DNA from: Lepus europaeus
Taxonomy: Eukaryota; Chordata; Mammalia; Lagomorpha; Leporidae
DNA: 64,000 bases
Direction: 5' to 3'
NCBI RefSeq assembly: GCF_033115175.1
Contig: NC_084831.1
Span: 12,000,540-12,064,539 of the forward strand
The stretch's first letter is position 1. Every line of letters begins with the position of its first letter. Of this stretch, positions 11,208 to 22,552 are shown one piece after another. The notes beneath the pieces are model-generated. The model was not told the origin of the DNA. It saw nothing but the letters and a program-made list of their open reading frames with translations, and did no database searches. Both the position numbers and the translations under genes were made by a program.

Positions 11208-11552
11208 CTTTTTTCAAAAGATTTTATTTATGTATTTGAAAGGCAGAGTTAAAGAGAGAGGGAAAGACACACACACAGAGAGAGAGGGGTCTTCCATCCA
11301 CTGGTTCACTCCCCAAATGGCTGCAGTGGCCGGAGCTGAGCCAATCTGAAGCCAGGAGCCAGGAGCTTCTTCCAGGTCTCCCATGTGGATGCTGGGGCCC
11401 CAGGACTTGGGCCATCTTCCACTGCTTTCCCAGGCCATAGCAGGGAGCTGAATCGGAAGTGGAGCAGCCAGGACTCGAACCAGCACCCAGACGGGATGCC
11501 AACGCCGCAGGAGGAGGCTGAACCCACTGTGTCACAGCGCCGGCCCCGCGGC
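11208..11552 (-). mobile_element. CSINE, full length, with target-site duplication
   Basis: The minus-strand copy runs from CTTTTTTCAAAAGATTTTATTT to GTGTCACAGCGCCGGCCCC. It is flanked by TCAATTTCTTT (11197-11207) and TCAGTTTCTTT (11553-11563). Confidence 0.95.
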
Positions 11553-11974
11553 TCAGTTTCTTTAGTGTCCAGTGGGTTTATAGGCCCTTTAGAACGTGGA
11601 CTGGGAAAGATCTACAAAGTCAGTAGGACTGGAAGAGGATCCAGGGGGCCCAGTGGCCATGCTGATCACCGGCCCTGGGCACCAGGAGGCCCGGGTGGAT
11701 GTGGCTGGGGAGGGTGTGTGACAGCTGTCAGGCTTGGGCCCCGCCCGGAAAGAACAGGGAAGTGGGTTGGATGTAGACGCTGTCAGGTGCCTGGGTCTGG
11801 ATCCTGCCTCCACCACTGTGGGCCGTGGGCCGCGTCTGTGGGCTTCTCAGGACCCCCTTGTCTGTCGGGTGAGCCCGGAGCCGTGCCCTCTGCAGGAGGG
11901 GGCGGCCGACACTGTCAAGGGCGCTCACAACCCCCTCGGGCTTCGCGGGCCAGATGGTCCCTGCGCGTCTCTTC

Positions 11975-12225
11975 CGCTCCGCTGTTGTAACTTGAAAGCA
12001 GCCGTGGACAATATGTAAATGAATGGGCGTGCTGTGTGCCAATAAAACTTTATTTATAGGCACTGGAATTTGAATTTCATAGACTTTGCGTGTGTCATAA
12101 AATAGTTGTCTTTTTTTCTCTTTTTCTCCGCCCCCCCAAACTATTTAAAAATGCAAAGACCATCTGGGCTCCGGACTGTGTAGCAGCCGGCAGTGAGCTG
12201 GGTTTGGCCCGGGGGCCGTTGTTCG
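11975..12225 (+). mobile_element. Ancient hAT-type DNA transposon relic
   Basis: The colinear phrases GAAAGCAGCCGTGGACAATA, AAATGAATGGGCGTGC, CCAATAAAACTTTATTTATA, GAATTTGAATTTCATAGAC and GGGTTTGGCCCGGGGGCC match a widespread mammalian hAT-like (Charlie-type) element as I recall its consensus. The exact subfamily is not determined. Confidence 0.6.
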
Positions 12226-12279
12226 GTGACTCCCGATACAGACTCGTGCCTGACATGTGCTCATTAAATGTTCGTCACA

Positions 12280-12565
12280 GGGGTCAGTGTTGTGGTTAAG
12301 CGGCTGCCTGTGACCTCAGCATCCCGTATGAGCACAGGTTCGAGTCCCGGCTGATCCAGCTCTCTGCTATGGCCTGGGAAGGCAGTGGAGGATGGCCCAA
12401 GTCCTTGGGCCCCTGCACCCATGTGGAGACCTGGATGGAGTTCTAGGCTCCTGGCTTCGGCCTGGCCCAGTTGTGGCCATGGGGGGAGAGAACCAGTAGA
12501 TGGAGGATCTCTCTCTCTCTCTGCCGTTCACATAAATAAACAAATCTTTACAAGAAAAACAAACG
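12280..12565 (+). mobile_element. CSINE, slightly shortened
   Basis: GGGGTCAGTGTTGTGGTTAAG begins a copy with the B-box-like GGTTCGAGTCCCGG and the tail AAATAAACAAATCTTTAC. Confidence 0.9.
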
Positions 12566-13012
12566 AACGTTACTCATGGATCTGCTCTCTCTCTCTCTCT
12601 CTGTTCATTTCATCCGAGGAGGGTAGATTGAAGACAATCAAGTAGTTGGCCCAGAAGGAGACGGCTCGGGCTGCGGGAGGCCGGATGCTGGCTCCAGGGA
12701 GGGAAGCCGGGTTTGTCTTGCATCCGCCCTGCACCCCGCCCCTGAGAGGGGGCCTCGGTTCTGTGGCCTGAATCGACAGGGCAGTGGGCCGAGGCCTCCA
12801 GCAGCTGGGAACGCCTGCTGTTGGAGCTGGCGGCCTTGGTGTAGTGAGCCGTCACAGGAAGTGTCAGGGCCAGGCCCCCCCCCCCCCAGTGCCCCTGGCG
12901 TGCAGCCCCGGGTGGCTCGCAGGCTGGGCACACGGACGTGCAGAGGGGGCCACGCTGGTTCTCATGGGCTTGGGCGCCAGGAGGGGCCAATTCCTGTCTT
13001 CCATTGTGACTT
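12566..13012. other. Unannotated stretch
   Basis: It contains a C run at 12876-12888 and no recognisable element. Confidence 0.35.
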
Positions 13013-13277
13013 TCATTTTTTAAAATTACAAATAAGTTAGAGAAAGAGAAATATCCCATCTGCTGGTTTACTCCCCAAAGGTTCACAATGGCTGGGCTGG
13101 GCCCAAGCTGGGAGCCAGGACCTCAGTCTGGGGCTCCCAGGTGGCTGGCGGGAACCCAGGCACATGAGCCATCGGCTTCAGCAATGACAGGAAGCTGGAG
13201 TCAGGAGCCCGAGGTGGGGATTGAACCGGCGCCGTGATGTGGGACATGGGTGTCGTAGCCATTGGGCTAAGCACCTA
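13013..13277 (-). mobile_element. Old CSINE, diverged
   Basis: AATTACAAATAAGTTAGAG, CTGCTGGTTTACTCCCC, TGGGGATTGAACCGGCGCC and GTAGCCATTGGGCTAAGC follow reverse CSINE order with many substitutions. Confidence 0.75.
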
Positions 13278-13404
13278 TGACTCATGCGAGCTTTTCTTAA
13301 TTCTCCAAGTGCTTGCCCTCCTCCTGGCTTCTCAAATAACTCAGACATGTACTGGCCATGTGTCCCCCATTAACAGGTGGGAGAGCCGAGGCCTAGAGAT
13401 GGAG

Positions 13405-13645
13405 GGTGCACTGGACCCCTGGCCGGACCTGCGGGCTTGGGCAGGGAGGTGGGGGTGCACTGGACCCCTGGCTGGACCTGCGGGCTTGGGCAGGGAGGTG
13501 GGGGTGCACTGGACCCCTGGCCGGACCTGCGGGCTTGGGCAGGGAGGTGGGGGTGCACTGGACCCCTGGCCGGACCTGCGGGCTTGGGCAGGGAGGTGGG
13601 GGTGCACTGGACCCCTGGCCGGACCTGCGGGCTTGGGCAGGGGGT
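13405..13645 (+). repeat. 49-bp minisatellite, about 4.9 copies
   Basis: The unit beginning GGTGCACTGGACCCCTGGCC recurs at 13405, 13454, 13503, 13552 and 13601, exactly 49 bp apart. The only variant I noticed is GGCTGG for GGCCGG in the second unit. Confidence 0.95.
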
Positions 13646-13654
13646 GGAGACACA

Positions 13655-13800
13655 GCTGTGGTCCAGCTCTGCTGCTTCCTGCTTTTGTGATTTTCCGTGG
13701 AGCCCGATTTCCCGTCTGTAGAGTGGGGGCAGGGTCCCTTCTTGGCAGAGCGATTTTGGGGATGACATGCGCCGTCGCCTGTGAAAAGCCTATCTGGGTG
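13655..13800 (+). mobile_element. MIR-like fragment
   Basis: CAGCTCTGCTGCTTCCTGC, ATTTCCCGTCTGTAGAGTGG and GATTTTGGGGATGACATG are degenerate plus-strand MIR phrases directly after the 49-bp minisatellite. Confidence 0.55.
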
Positions 13801-14465
13801 CCTGGCAGGCGGCCGGTGTCCACGCGGAGCGCTGTCCACACCTGCCCTGGCCTCCGCCCCAGGGGCTGCTCCCCTGTGCTGGCAGGGGCGGGGCGGGGCA
13901 GTCCTTTGGGGGCGTGGCCTGTCCACTAGGGAGCTCTTTCCTGAGCCTGCGGTGGTGTGAGCACCATCTGGGGAGGGGTGAGCGTCAGGAGGCGGGACCC
14001 CCAGCCCTCCCCATCATGCCCGGCTGGGGTGCAGGGAGGTGAGGCCCTGTCCAGCTGCACCCAGGCCCAGCCAGTAGGGGGCGACCTGCTCTGTCGAGAT
14101 AGTGGACAGCAGGCAGTGGAGGCTGTGGTGTGGCGCTCCTGCCTTGAACTTGGCTATGAAGTGCTGGGAGTGGACTTGGATGCGGAATGGGGGAGCCGTA
14201 AGCACAATTCCAAGGCCCAGGGGCCAGCAGGAGCACCTCGGGCTTTTGGGGAGCCTTGACTCACTCGGGACTCCGTATCCCTCTTCCGTGTCGGGGTTTG
14301 CTGGTTCTCCGTCCCGCTGCGCTGGCCTCTCGGGCTGTGTGCTCCCGTGTCACAGGCCACGCGCCTCCCTCGTCGGCACGGTGCTGTGTGCACTGCTCCG
14401 TGAAAGCTGCATGTTTATGGGGACGGCATCACAACACTTGGCCATGAGCCGCACAGAACCCGGTG
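13801..14465. other. Unannotated stretch
   Basis: It is GC-rich, with a GGGGCGGGGCGGGGC GC-box cluster near 13890. No exon or repeat is recognised. Confidence 0.35.
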
Positions 14466-15095
14466 GGGGCGTTTGGTCCGGTGGGTAAGTTACCGCTGGG
14501 GGCGCTCAACCCCACATCAGAGCCCCGGGGTTCAAGTCCCAGCTCCTGATACCAGCTTCCTGCTGAGGCTGACCCTGGAAGGCAGCAGGGGATGGCTCAG
14601 GGCTGGGTCCCCACCGTCCACGTGTGGGACCTGGGGTGAGTTCCCAGCTCCCAGCTGGAGCCTGGCCATGGCGGGCACTGGTGGGGGGAGTGAATCAGCA
14701 AATGCGAGTGGTGTCTGTTTTCTGTCTCTGCCTCTCTCTCTCTCTTTCTCTCTCTCTCAGATTTATTTATTTATTTGAAAGTCAGAGTAACACAGAGAGA
14801 GGTAGGTCTTCCATCCGTTGGTTCACTCCCCAGATGGCCGCAGTGGCCAGAGCTGCACCGATCCGAAGCCAGGAGCCAGGAGCTTCTTCCGGGTCTCCCA
14901 CGTGGGTGCAGGGGCCTAAGGACTTGGGCCATCTTCTACTGCTTTCCCAGGCCATAGCAGAGAGATGGATCGGAAGTGGAGCAGCCGGGTCTCGAACCAG
15001 CGCCCATATGGGATGCTGGCAAGCGCGTGCCCCTGCCTTTCTCTTTCTCTTGTCTTTTTGCCTCTTCACGTACATAAATAAAATTAAAACAAATG
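14466..15095 (+). mobile_element. Old CSINE split by a nested CSINE
   Basis: The 5' part (14466-14759) begins GGCGTTTGGTCCGGTGGG and ends in a CT-rich run. The element resumes at about 15031 with CCTTTCTCTTTCTCTTGTC and ends ACATAAATAAAATTAAAAC near 15095. The interruption is an opposite-strand CSINE. Confidence 0.75.
14760..15028 (-). mobile_element. CSINE nested inside the older copy, 5'-truncated
   Basis: It starts ATTTATTTATTTATTTGAAAG and stops at CATATGGGATGCTGGCAA, so it lacks the tRNA-like head, as expected of a 5'-truncated insertion. Confidence 0.88.
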
Positions 15096-15404
15096 ATAGA
15101 AATCTAGTAAAGCAGTAGCAGGCTTCTGTCCATGTTAACCGGTTAAGAAGTGCAAAACTATGCAGATAAGTCGCCGGGCGCTCTCTGGAAAGAGGCCGGA
15201 AGCCGTAGCAGTGTGCTCCTTCCACCTGCTGCCCAGCAGAGAGGGAGCAAGAGGGAGAGATCAAGAACAGAGATAAGAGCTGCAAAACAGACTGAGGGCA
15301 GAGGGGTGGGGTGAGGTGGGCGAGTTCAGGGCAGTGGGGGGCGTGGCTGGGCGTGGCTGGCTGGCTGTGGGGCGGTGCCTCCTGAGCAGGCTCAGCTCTC
15401 CGTG
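15096..15404. other. Unannotated stretch
   Basis: A purine-rich patch at 15236-15305 (GAGAGGGAGCAAGAGGGAG) and two copies of GGGCGTGGCTGG at about 15340 are the only features seen. Confidence 0.35.
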
Positions 15405-15525
15405 GTCACCCAGGGTTTCCTGGGGTGAAACCTTGCAAGAGCCAACGTGAATTTGCATAATGCTGCAATTAGGTCCTAATCTCTGGATGGCATTGGAACG
15501 GATTTGCATTTTCAAAATTGGCGTG
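15405..15525. promoter_or_regulatory. Candidate regulatory block with two perfect octamers
   Basis: ATTTGCAT, the POU/Oct octamer, occurs perfectly at 15451-15458 and 15502-15509, 51 bp apart. Between them is an AT-rich GCTGCAATTAGGTCCTAATC segment. The local composition contrasts with the GC-rich flanks. The regulatory role is inferred from motifs alone. Confidence 0.4.
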
Positions 15526-15542
15526 TGGCAGAAGGGGTTGTA

Positions 15543-15648
15543 CGCCGGCTTCCAAAAGCTCGTGGAAGAGGCGCACTATGAAAAAAGCCTGCACCGAAAT
15601 AAACTTAGATTTTAAATCCCAACCCTCCATGAACTGTTGGAAACCCCC
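15543..15648 (+). mobile_element. Short mariner-like (MITE) element with terminal inverted repeats
   Basis: The left end GGCTTCCAAAAGCTCGTGG is the near inverse of the right end CCATGAACTGTTGGAAACCC. The interior contains GCGCACTATGAAAAAAGCC and CACCGAAATAAACTTAG. The total is about 106 bp and non-coding. Two partial relatives lie at 43690-43766 and 47810-47915. Confidence 0.65.
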
Positions 15649-15686
15649 TTGTGGCTTGAATCAGGCGTTAAGAGGCGTGCGAAGGG

Positions 15687-16020
15687 GGTTGGCGCTGTGG
15701 CAGAGTGGGCTAAGCCTCTGCAGGCGGCACCAGTATCTCATATGGGCACTGGTTCATGTCCCGGCTGCTCCTCTTCCGAACCAGCTCTCTGCTCTGGCCT
15801 GGGAAAGCAGTGGAAGATGGCCCAAGTCCTTGGGTCCCTGCACCCACATGGGAGACAGAGAGGAAGCTCCTGGCTCCTGGCTTTGGATCGGCACAGCTCT
15901 GGCTGGTGCAGCCATTTGGGGAGTGAACCAGTGGATGGAAGACCCCCCTCTCTCTCTATCTCCATCTCTCCCTCTCTCTGTCTGTAACTCTACCTCTCAA
16001 ATAAATAAATAAATAAAAAG
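15687..16020 (+). mobile_element. CSINE, full length
   Basis: GGGGTTGGCGCTGTGGCAGAG leads to AAATAAATAAATAAATAAAAAG, with a (CT)n segment at about 15948-15980. Confidence 0.93.
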
Positions 16021-16540
16021 GGGGTGGGAGGGGCCTTTGCAACATGGATTTCCCCCTGTGGCTCACCCCACCCTGGGCAGGTGGGCTTCTCAGGCAGGGC
16101 CTTGATGGCCTCTGGGGTTCAAGGCTGCCCCCTCCAAGCCTGGCTCCTAGTCTTGGGGGGCTCTGAAGACCCTGCAGTCTGCCCCCTGCTACATGATGGT
16201 ATCCCGGTGACCCAGGGGAGTCCGCGGCTCTGAGCGCACAGCTCAGCAAAGCAGTTCCTGACCTTGGAATCCTGTTGGAGCAGGGAGGGGGCTGAGTCGT
16301 GGTGGGAGGTGGTGGTGGGGCGCTGGGTGGGAGTGGGGGCCCCGCGCCCCCAGCTCCCGGAGCCTCTGCCTTTTGCCGCTCAGACCCGTGTGGTCTGGGG
16401 CAGCTGGGACCCAGGGTCCTTCTTGGGTGAGACCCCGGCGCTCTCAAGAATCCCCTCTCTTCTGCATTGAGCCCGCAGTGGGGCCTCCGTGTGGGAAATG
16501 AGGGCTTGTGCGTGGCTTCTCCTTGGGATGAGAGGGGGAA
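16021..16540. other. Unannotated GC-rich stretch
   Basis: No exon or repeat is recognised. A G-rich run (GGGAGGTGGTGGTGGGG) lies near 16303. Confidence 0.35.
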
Positions 16541-16544
16541 GAGA

Positions 16545-16800
16545 GGATCGCCAGAATTTATTAGTCTAATTACATTTTCCTAATGCGCTTGACCCCCGCG
16601 CACAGCAGCCAGCTTATCAAAGCCGCGATCGCGCCAGCGTTATTGGAGTTTTAATGAGAGTCAATTGGTTATTGTCCTCGCTGCGCCGGACACTGCGCGC
16701 GTAATCCCGGAAGCCGCCTGGGAAGGCTCGGGGCTTGTTTCTGTGCAGGAATATTATTTACATTAATAACGAGGATTAGAGGCTTGTTTGATGTGTTTCG
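16545..16800. promoter_or_regulatory. Candidate conserved enhancer rich in homeodomain-type sites
   Basis: An AT-rich island sits in GC-rich surroundings. It holds TAATTA (16567-16572), CCTAATGCG, a GATA-type CTTATC, GTTATTGGAGTTTTAATGAG, CAATTG, the SOX-like TTATTGTCC, ATTTACATTAATAAC, and the OTX/bicoid-type GAGGATTAGAGG. No repeat family fits. Such site clusters typify deeply conserved developmental enhancers. Conservation itself was not tested. Confidence 0.5.
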
Positions 16801-17024
16801 GAGAGCGAGGTTTGCTTTGTTCTGGAAGCTCCCAGCTTCCTGCCGAGTGCCGGCCCTGCCTCTCCGCGGTCAGCAGAAGCCGGGCTGGGAGGTGAGGCCT
16901 TGGGCTTCCAGCCCCAGCTCCTGGCTCCCGACCCCCACGCCTTGCTGTGTGGGCCCAGGCGAGCTGCCTCACCTCTCTGGGAGGACACAGGTAGCGTCCA
17001 CTAAGCGAGAACGCAGGGCGGGTG

Positions 17025-17297
17025 TTGAGTGCAGAGCCGTGTGGGATGCCGGGGTCCCGTGTCCGCGTGCCTGGGTCCCGGGCTCAGGTCTGCCTCCTCC
17101 TCCAGCGTCCTGTGCGTGTGCACTGTGGGAGGCAGCAGGTGGGGGCCCACAGGCCCGTGGTGGCCTCATGGGAGAGTGGGGGCCCAGCGCCCAGCTTCAG
17201 CCTGGTTCGCCCTGGCTGCGGTGGGCATTGGAGGAATGACTAGTGGAAGAAAACCTCGCTCGCTCTCTCTCTTTCAGATAAATAAGGTTGTAAATGA
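17025..17297 (+). mobile_element. Old CSINE, diverged
   Basis: CCGTGTCCGCGTGCCTGGG, AGCTTCAGCCTGG, GGAATGACTAGTGGAAG, and the CT-rich TCTTTCAGATAAATAAGG tail keep plus-strand CSINE order. Confidence 0.6.
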
Positions 17298-17390
17298 GAA
17301 GGCAGGGGAAGCACTTTCTTGGCTTATAACAGGTGTGAATAAGTGCTGGCTACTCCGCAAATAACCAACCAGGGGTAGGTGCCAGCTGAG

Positions 17391-18046
17391 CCTTCACACA
17401 CACGCACACGCACGCGCACACACCTGCACACACGCACACACCTGCACATACACACGCACACACATGCACACGTACACATGCACACACCTGCACATACACA
17501 TGCACACGCACCTGCACACACGTGCACACACGCACGCACCTGCACATACACACGCACACACATGCACACGTACACATGCACACACCTGCACATACACATG
17601 CACACGCACCTGCACACACGTGCACACACCTGCACACACGCACAAACCTGCACACATCTGCACATATGCACACACACGCACACCTGCACACACGTGCACG
17701 CACCTACACACACACATGCACACCTGCACACACCTACACACACGCACACCTGCACACCTGCACACACTCACACATATGCACACACATGCACATGCACATG
17801 CACACACGCACACACATGCTCACACACATGCATATATGCACACACATGCACACACACGCACACACACGCACACCTGGACACACACGCGCACACAGGCACA
17901 CACATACACACACGCACACACATGCACACACACCTGTACACACATGCACAGACACACACGCATATACGCACATGCACACACACGCGCACACAGGCACACA
18001 CGCACATACACGCACACACATGCACACACACGCACACACGTGCTGT
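17391..18046 (+). repeat. CA-rich compound microsatellite
   Basis: About 650 bp of CACACG, CACACCTG, CACATG and CACATA motifs. Some of it is arranged in larger repeats: the block near 17455-17525 recurs at about 17550-17620. Alternating purine-pyrimidine sequence gives Z-DNA potential. Confidence 0.95.
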
Positions 18047-21000
18047 GCCGGTAGCGTTTGCTTCTGGAATGAGTTTTCCCGAAGCAGGGGCTCCGTTCTG
18101 GCCACAGCAGGTGCCGGTGGCCTTGCCAGGGCTCAGACGTCTGCTCGCCCGTGCGCCGTGTGGCTCGGGGCCCCCGTCTCTTCCCTCCCTGGAAAGTGGG
18201 GTGATCAGAGGGCCTCTCACGGGGCTTCTGCGTGAGCACTGCCCGTGGTGTGCTCTGAACGGCGCCGGCCTGAGCTGAGCGGGTGCTGGGAGAGCCGGGG
18301 CCTCTGTGCTCTGGTCGCACTCTGTGAACGGGGCGAGGAGCTGCCCAGGCAGGCTCGCGGTGAGGGTGCAGTGGGCGGTGCTTCTGCGGTGCCTGGCACC
18401 GGGGCTTGGCTGGGGACAGCGGGCGGTGGGCACGCGGCTCCTCAGCGCTTTGACAGATGGGGGCGCTGTGGAGTGCACGCTGCCGGTGACAGATGGCGAC
18501 CAGAAGCCCAGTGTCCCTGAGGCTCCGAGGGGGCAGAGGGGGCCGTGCTGCTGTGACCAGGGTCTAGCGTGCCGATGACGGATCGCTTCCTCGCCTTTGA
18601 TCTGAGCCCTGCCCGTCCCTCCCACCCCCGGTTACCGCGGGAGTCTGCAGCCAGCCGAGCAGCTCTGGTGCCCCAGCCAGGCTGGGCCCCTCGGTTCTTC
18701 ACTGGCTTTGGTGTCAGTGCCAAGGGTGGCACTGTCTTGTCCCCTGCTCTGTCAGGGGCCAGCCTCATGTCCTGGCCCCTAGCAGGTCTCAGTAAGCAGC
18801 ACACACTCCTGCCTCTACCTGCGCCAGGCGGTCAGGAGGGGAACAGGAAGACAAAAGAAGTGGCAGGTGCTGTTGGTAGGCGTCGGGGGAGGCTTGCGAT
18901 TCCGACTCCCCAGGGGCCAGGGGAGACCTGCTGGAAAGGGTCCCCTGGTAGAGACCCCAGGAGAGAAAGGAGCAAGTGGTGCGGCTGTCTGAGGGGAGGG
19001 GTTCAGGCAGAAGGAGCAGCAGGTGCAAAGGTCCTGAGGTGGGCGCTTGCGGGGGTGTCTGAGGAGCAGAGGCGAGTGAGGAGGCCGGGGTCCAGTGGGC
19101 AAGGGGACGGGGATCTGCCTAGCACGCTCTGCTTTGGGTGCCTCGCCCTGGGCCATGGCATCGGTGCTGCCGGGCAGCTGGAGTCCCGGAGTGGCTGGAA
19201 GGGACCGAGGAGCACACCGTGCGAGGGTTTGCATCCCGCATCTGTGTCCCGTCTCTGGCGACAGGTGTCCCCTCCTGCCTAGATGGGCGTGATGGACGCG
19301 TCTTCCATGGCAGGCCCCACCTCCCTCTCAACGTGGGCTCCTGAGTTGCACGCGGGAGGCCAGGGCCCTGCCCCCCAGGTGAGGAGTCTGGAGGCTCTGT
19401 GAAAGTTCCGGGGGGCTGGGGGAGGGGCGGGCACCCTGCTGCCCACTGCCATCCGAGCCTTGGCAGGTACTTGTCTGATCAGACCCTCAGAGCTAAGGCT
19501 GACTCAAGGAGTCGGGGGTGCAGGCAGGAACCGAGCCCAGAGAGGGCAAGGATTGGCCCAGTTCCCCCAGCAAATGAGAGACCAGGGCTGACATCGGGCA
19601 GGAAGACTGGAGCCGGAGGGCCCCAGCTGGGCAGGACAGGAGCGAGGGTCCTGGGAGGAGCCCGCAGAGGCTGCTGCCGCCTCCCGCCCCTGCTCGGCTC
19701 GGCTCCTGGGGCCGAGGCCACCCCTGCCTGGAGATGGAGCGAGTTTTTTCTTGGCATGGGAGGGGCCCCGAAGCTCATGAACCAGACCCTGGGCTGGGGA
19801 GCGAGAGGATCTGGAGGGAAGCAAACAGAGGCCCCGGCAGCCAGGGCAGTGCCGTCGGCACTGAGGGCTCAGGTGGACATCTGAAAGGACATCATTGCAG
19901 GCCCGGGCCAGGGGTGCAAGCACCAGAGGCCTACAGTTCCCTGCCAAGGTCACCTGGGACCCCCGAGACTAAAATCAGGGGGTTAGAGACGCTGGTTCCC
20001 CAAGCATCCTCCACCTGTTGCTTCTCTCGCCCTGTGCACCTGCTAGAGGTGTCTCGCTCCCCGCCCCTGACACGCACGTGCCCAGTGCACCCCCTGCCTG
20101 CTGGGGTACACAGCTCAGCACTAGTGAAGCCCTAGATGGGGTGCTTAGGGCTAAGATAGGATTCCTAGGGCCGTGTAGAAGGAAGCCCTTGCAGGCTCTG
20201 CCTGGAGTTCCAGAACTTTCTGAAAGGTCAAGTTCGTGCTAGTCTTTCCTGAGGGCTGCCTGGCCGTCCACGCCCTGGGAGCACCACCTCCCTCCACCAG
20301 CGACCTGTGCTCAGCTCGGTGCCGTGGGAGATCCTTTCTCCGTCAGCCCCGGGCCGTGTCAGCTCCAGTTCTGTGCCTGTCCTGACTCCGTGCCTCCCTC
20401 CACCAGGCCCCTGCGTGCCCGGCTGTGGAAAGGCAGCCCTGGTTTCCCAGCTCCCACGTGGCCTTCGTCTTGCGTGCCGACTCTGATAAGTGGACCACTG
20501 TGGATCCCAGCACCGTGCACAGAGACGCCAGGCTGTGCTGGGCTGGTGATTGATTAGTGATGTCTGCCATGGCCGCGAGGGAGGAGAATGTGGCACAAAC
20601 GCTAGAAAGGGCCATCTGGGGCCGGAGCTTTTTCTGTCTGTGTCCTTTGTCCTGCTGTGGGCTCTGGAAGGCGGAGTTGCTGAGTCGTCGTGGCTGCTGG
20701 CTGCTCTGAATCCGTTCCCGCTGGCTTTGGGGACAGTGGGAGCTGCTTTCTGCTGAGACTTGTGTCTGTTCGGGAGCATGCGCTTGCCAGTGATGAGCAT
20801 CTGTTGCCCCCACGTTGGGTGGGCTGGGATGAGGCGGGAGACTTGGCTAGGGGAGAGGGCTTGCTCTTTCCTCGGTAGCATCTCACCGCCGAAGAGATTC
20901 CTAAGCCAGGCCCCAGGACGTCTTCCTGGTCCCCGGGGGTGGGGTGGGGTGGAAGCCCAGGCCTGGGGTCTCCACCACAGCCCAGGAAGGGGCCCGAGCA

Positions 21001-22464
21001 AAGCGGCTTCCCTGAGACCCCTGGTCATCTTTCCCTCCCTGCCTGAAAACGGTGGCCCTAGGGCCCAGCGGGCTGCAGGTGCATTGTGGGCGTGGCTGCT
21101 GATCTGGATGGAACAGGCCAATATCTGGTCATACCAAAACCCCAAAGGTCCTGGGACCCCCAGAAACAGAGCAGTAAGAGAAAGACCAGCGTCCCGGGGG
21201 CCACGGCTGTACCTGGGATTTGCTGTGTGGCTCTGGGCAAGTTCTGCCCCCTCTGGGCCCATCTTGCTTGGCTATGCACGGAAGGTGGGGGAGGGGGTTC
21301 CTGAGTTCTCAGAGTCCGTGCTCTGACTGTGGGAATGGCCGTCCAGGGCACAGTGCTGCGGCCCCAGCCCTACTGCCTGCTCTCCCGGGCGCTGCCGGAG
21401 TCCCCGTGCGAGGCGAGGCCGCTGCGGAGATGGCCCGGCCAGGGGTCCACGTGCCTGCTGCAGCCGCCTCTCCCCAGGCTGCTTTGCTTGAAGGAGAGCA
21501 GGCACACTCCCCGACAGGTCTGGGCCCCAGCTGCCCACGCCCACGCGAGAGTCCAGCCTCCCAGCTCTACGTCTGATCGACATAGATGGGCTCTGAGCGT
21601 TTCTGTCTGCTTGCACCTGGACCTCCCTTGCCTTCTCTGACTTTGCCTTGAACTTGCGTGGGCCCGAGTCAGAGCCAACCCAAGACCACCCTGCCCCACC
21701 TGGGCCCGGACCGCAGGCGGGGCCCTTTGTCTTGTGGCTGGATGCCTTAGGCAGGATGGGCCGGACATCGCCGTGCTGACGTGACTTGAGCTCCCAGCGG
21801 CGTCACACATACGTGTCCAGGCCTCGTCGGCAGACAAGCTGCCCCGGTCTTCGTCCACTTGAGAGCAGGCGCCGCTGCCTTGGCCGCACCGGCCTGGAGT
21901 TTGGAATGAGAGGTAGCTGTCGGCCTGGGCTGGTGCAGGGGGACGTCTTGGCCAGTGGGTGTGGGGGGCTGTTAATCCCTGGAGCTGGGGTGTCGGGGGC
22001 CGGCCGGTGTCCCCCAGGTCCGTAGAGAGGTCTCCTGTCCTGCCACTCATCGTGCAGAGGGGCCGGGTGTCCAGGCCCTGGCGGGGAAGCCAGCCGCCCG
22101 TTCTGAGCCTCGGGGGACTGGGAGACGGCAGGGCCCGCCGTCCTCCCAGGGTGAGGGAAAGCAGTGTGCTCTGGAGAATGGCTCAGCTGCTCTTTCCCTG
22201 GGAGCTTCCCCTCGTGCGCCTGAGCTGCCCCGGGGGCTCCTTAGCGCCCTCTTGTGGCGGGCCCTTCGTCTGCTTCTGGCCCACCTGCCGGCTCTGGCTA
22301 CCGCGCAGGTGCTAACCCTTCTTCCCAGAGCAGTCGTGCAGCCAGAGAGGCCGAGCTGGCTGCTGGCTTTGTTGCTGGTACCTTTTGCCGTGCAAACGCC
22401 CTGGGTTGCTGTGTGGTTTCCGTGACTTCTGGGTCTCTGGTGTTGGTCAGTAAGGACTCTCACC

Positions 22465-22552
22465 TTCCCAGTTCTGTCCGACAAGCATTTGCCAAATGCA
22501 CCGTCTGTGCCAGGCCCGGGGCTAACTGCCCCAGATACAGAGTAAGAAGCTT
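22465..22552 (-). mobile_element. L2-like fragment
   Basis: AAGCATTTGCCAAATGCACC, TGTGCCAGGCCCGGGGCTAA and CCCCAGATACAG resemble the reverse complement of the L2 3' end. Confidence 0.5.

Noticed and set aside
17379-18278. His/Thr-rich frames over the CA array, and similar frames over the GT arrays
   Set aside because: Dinucleotide repeat translation; not coding.
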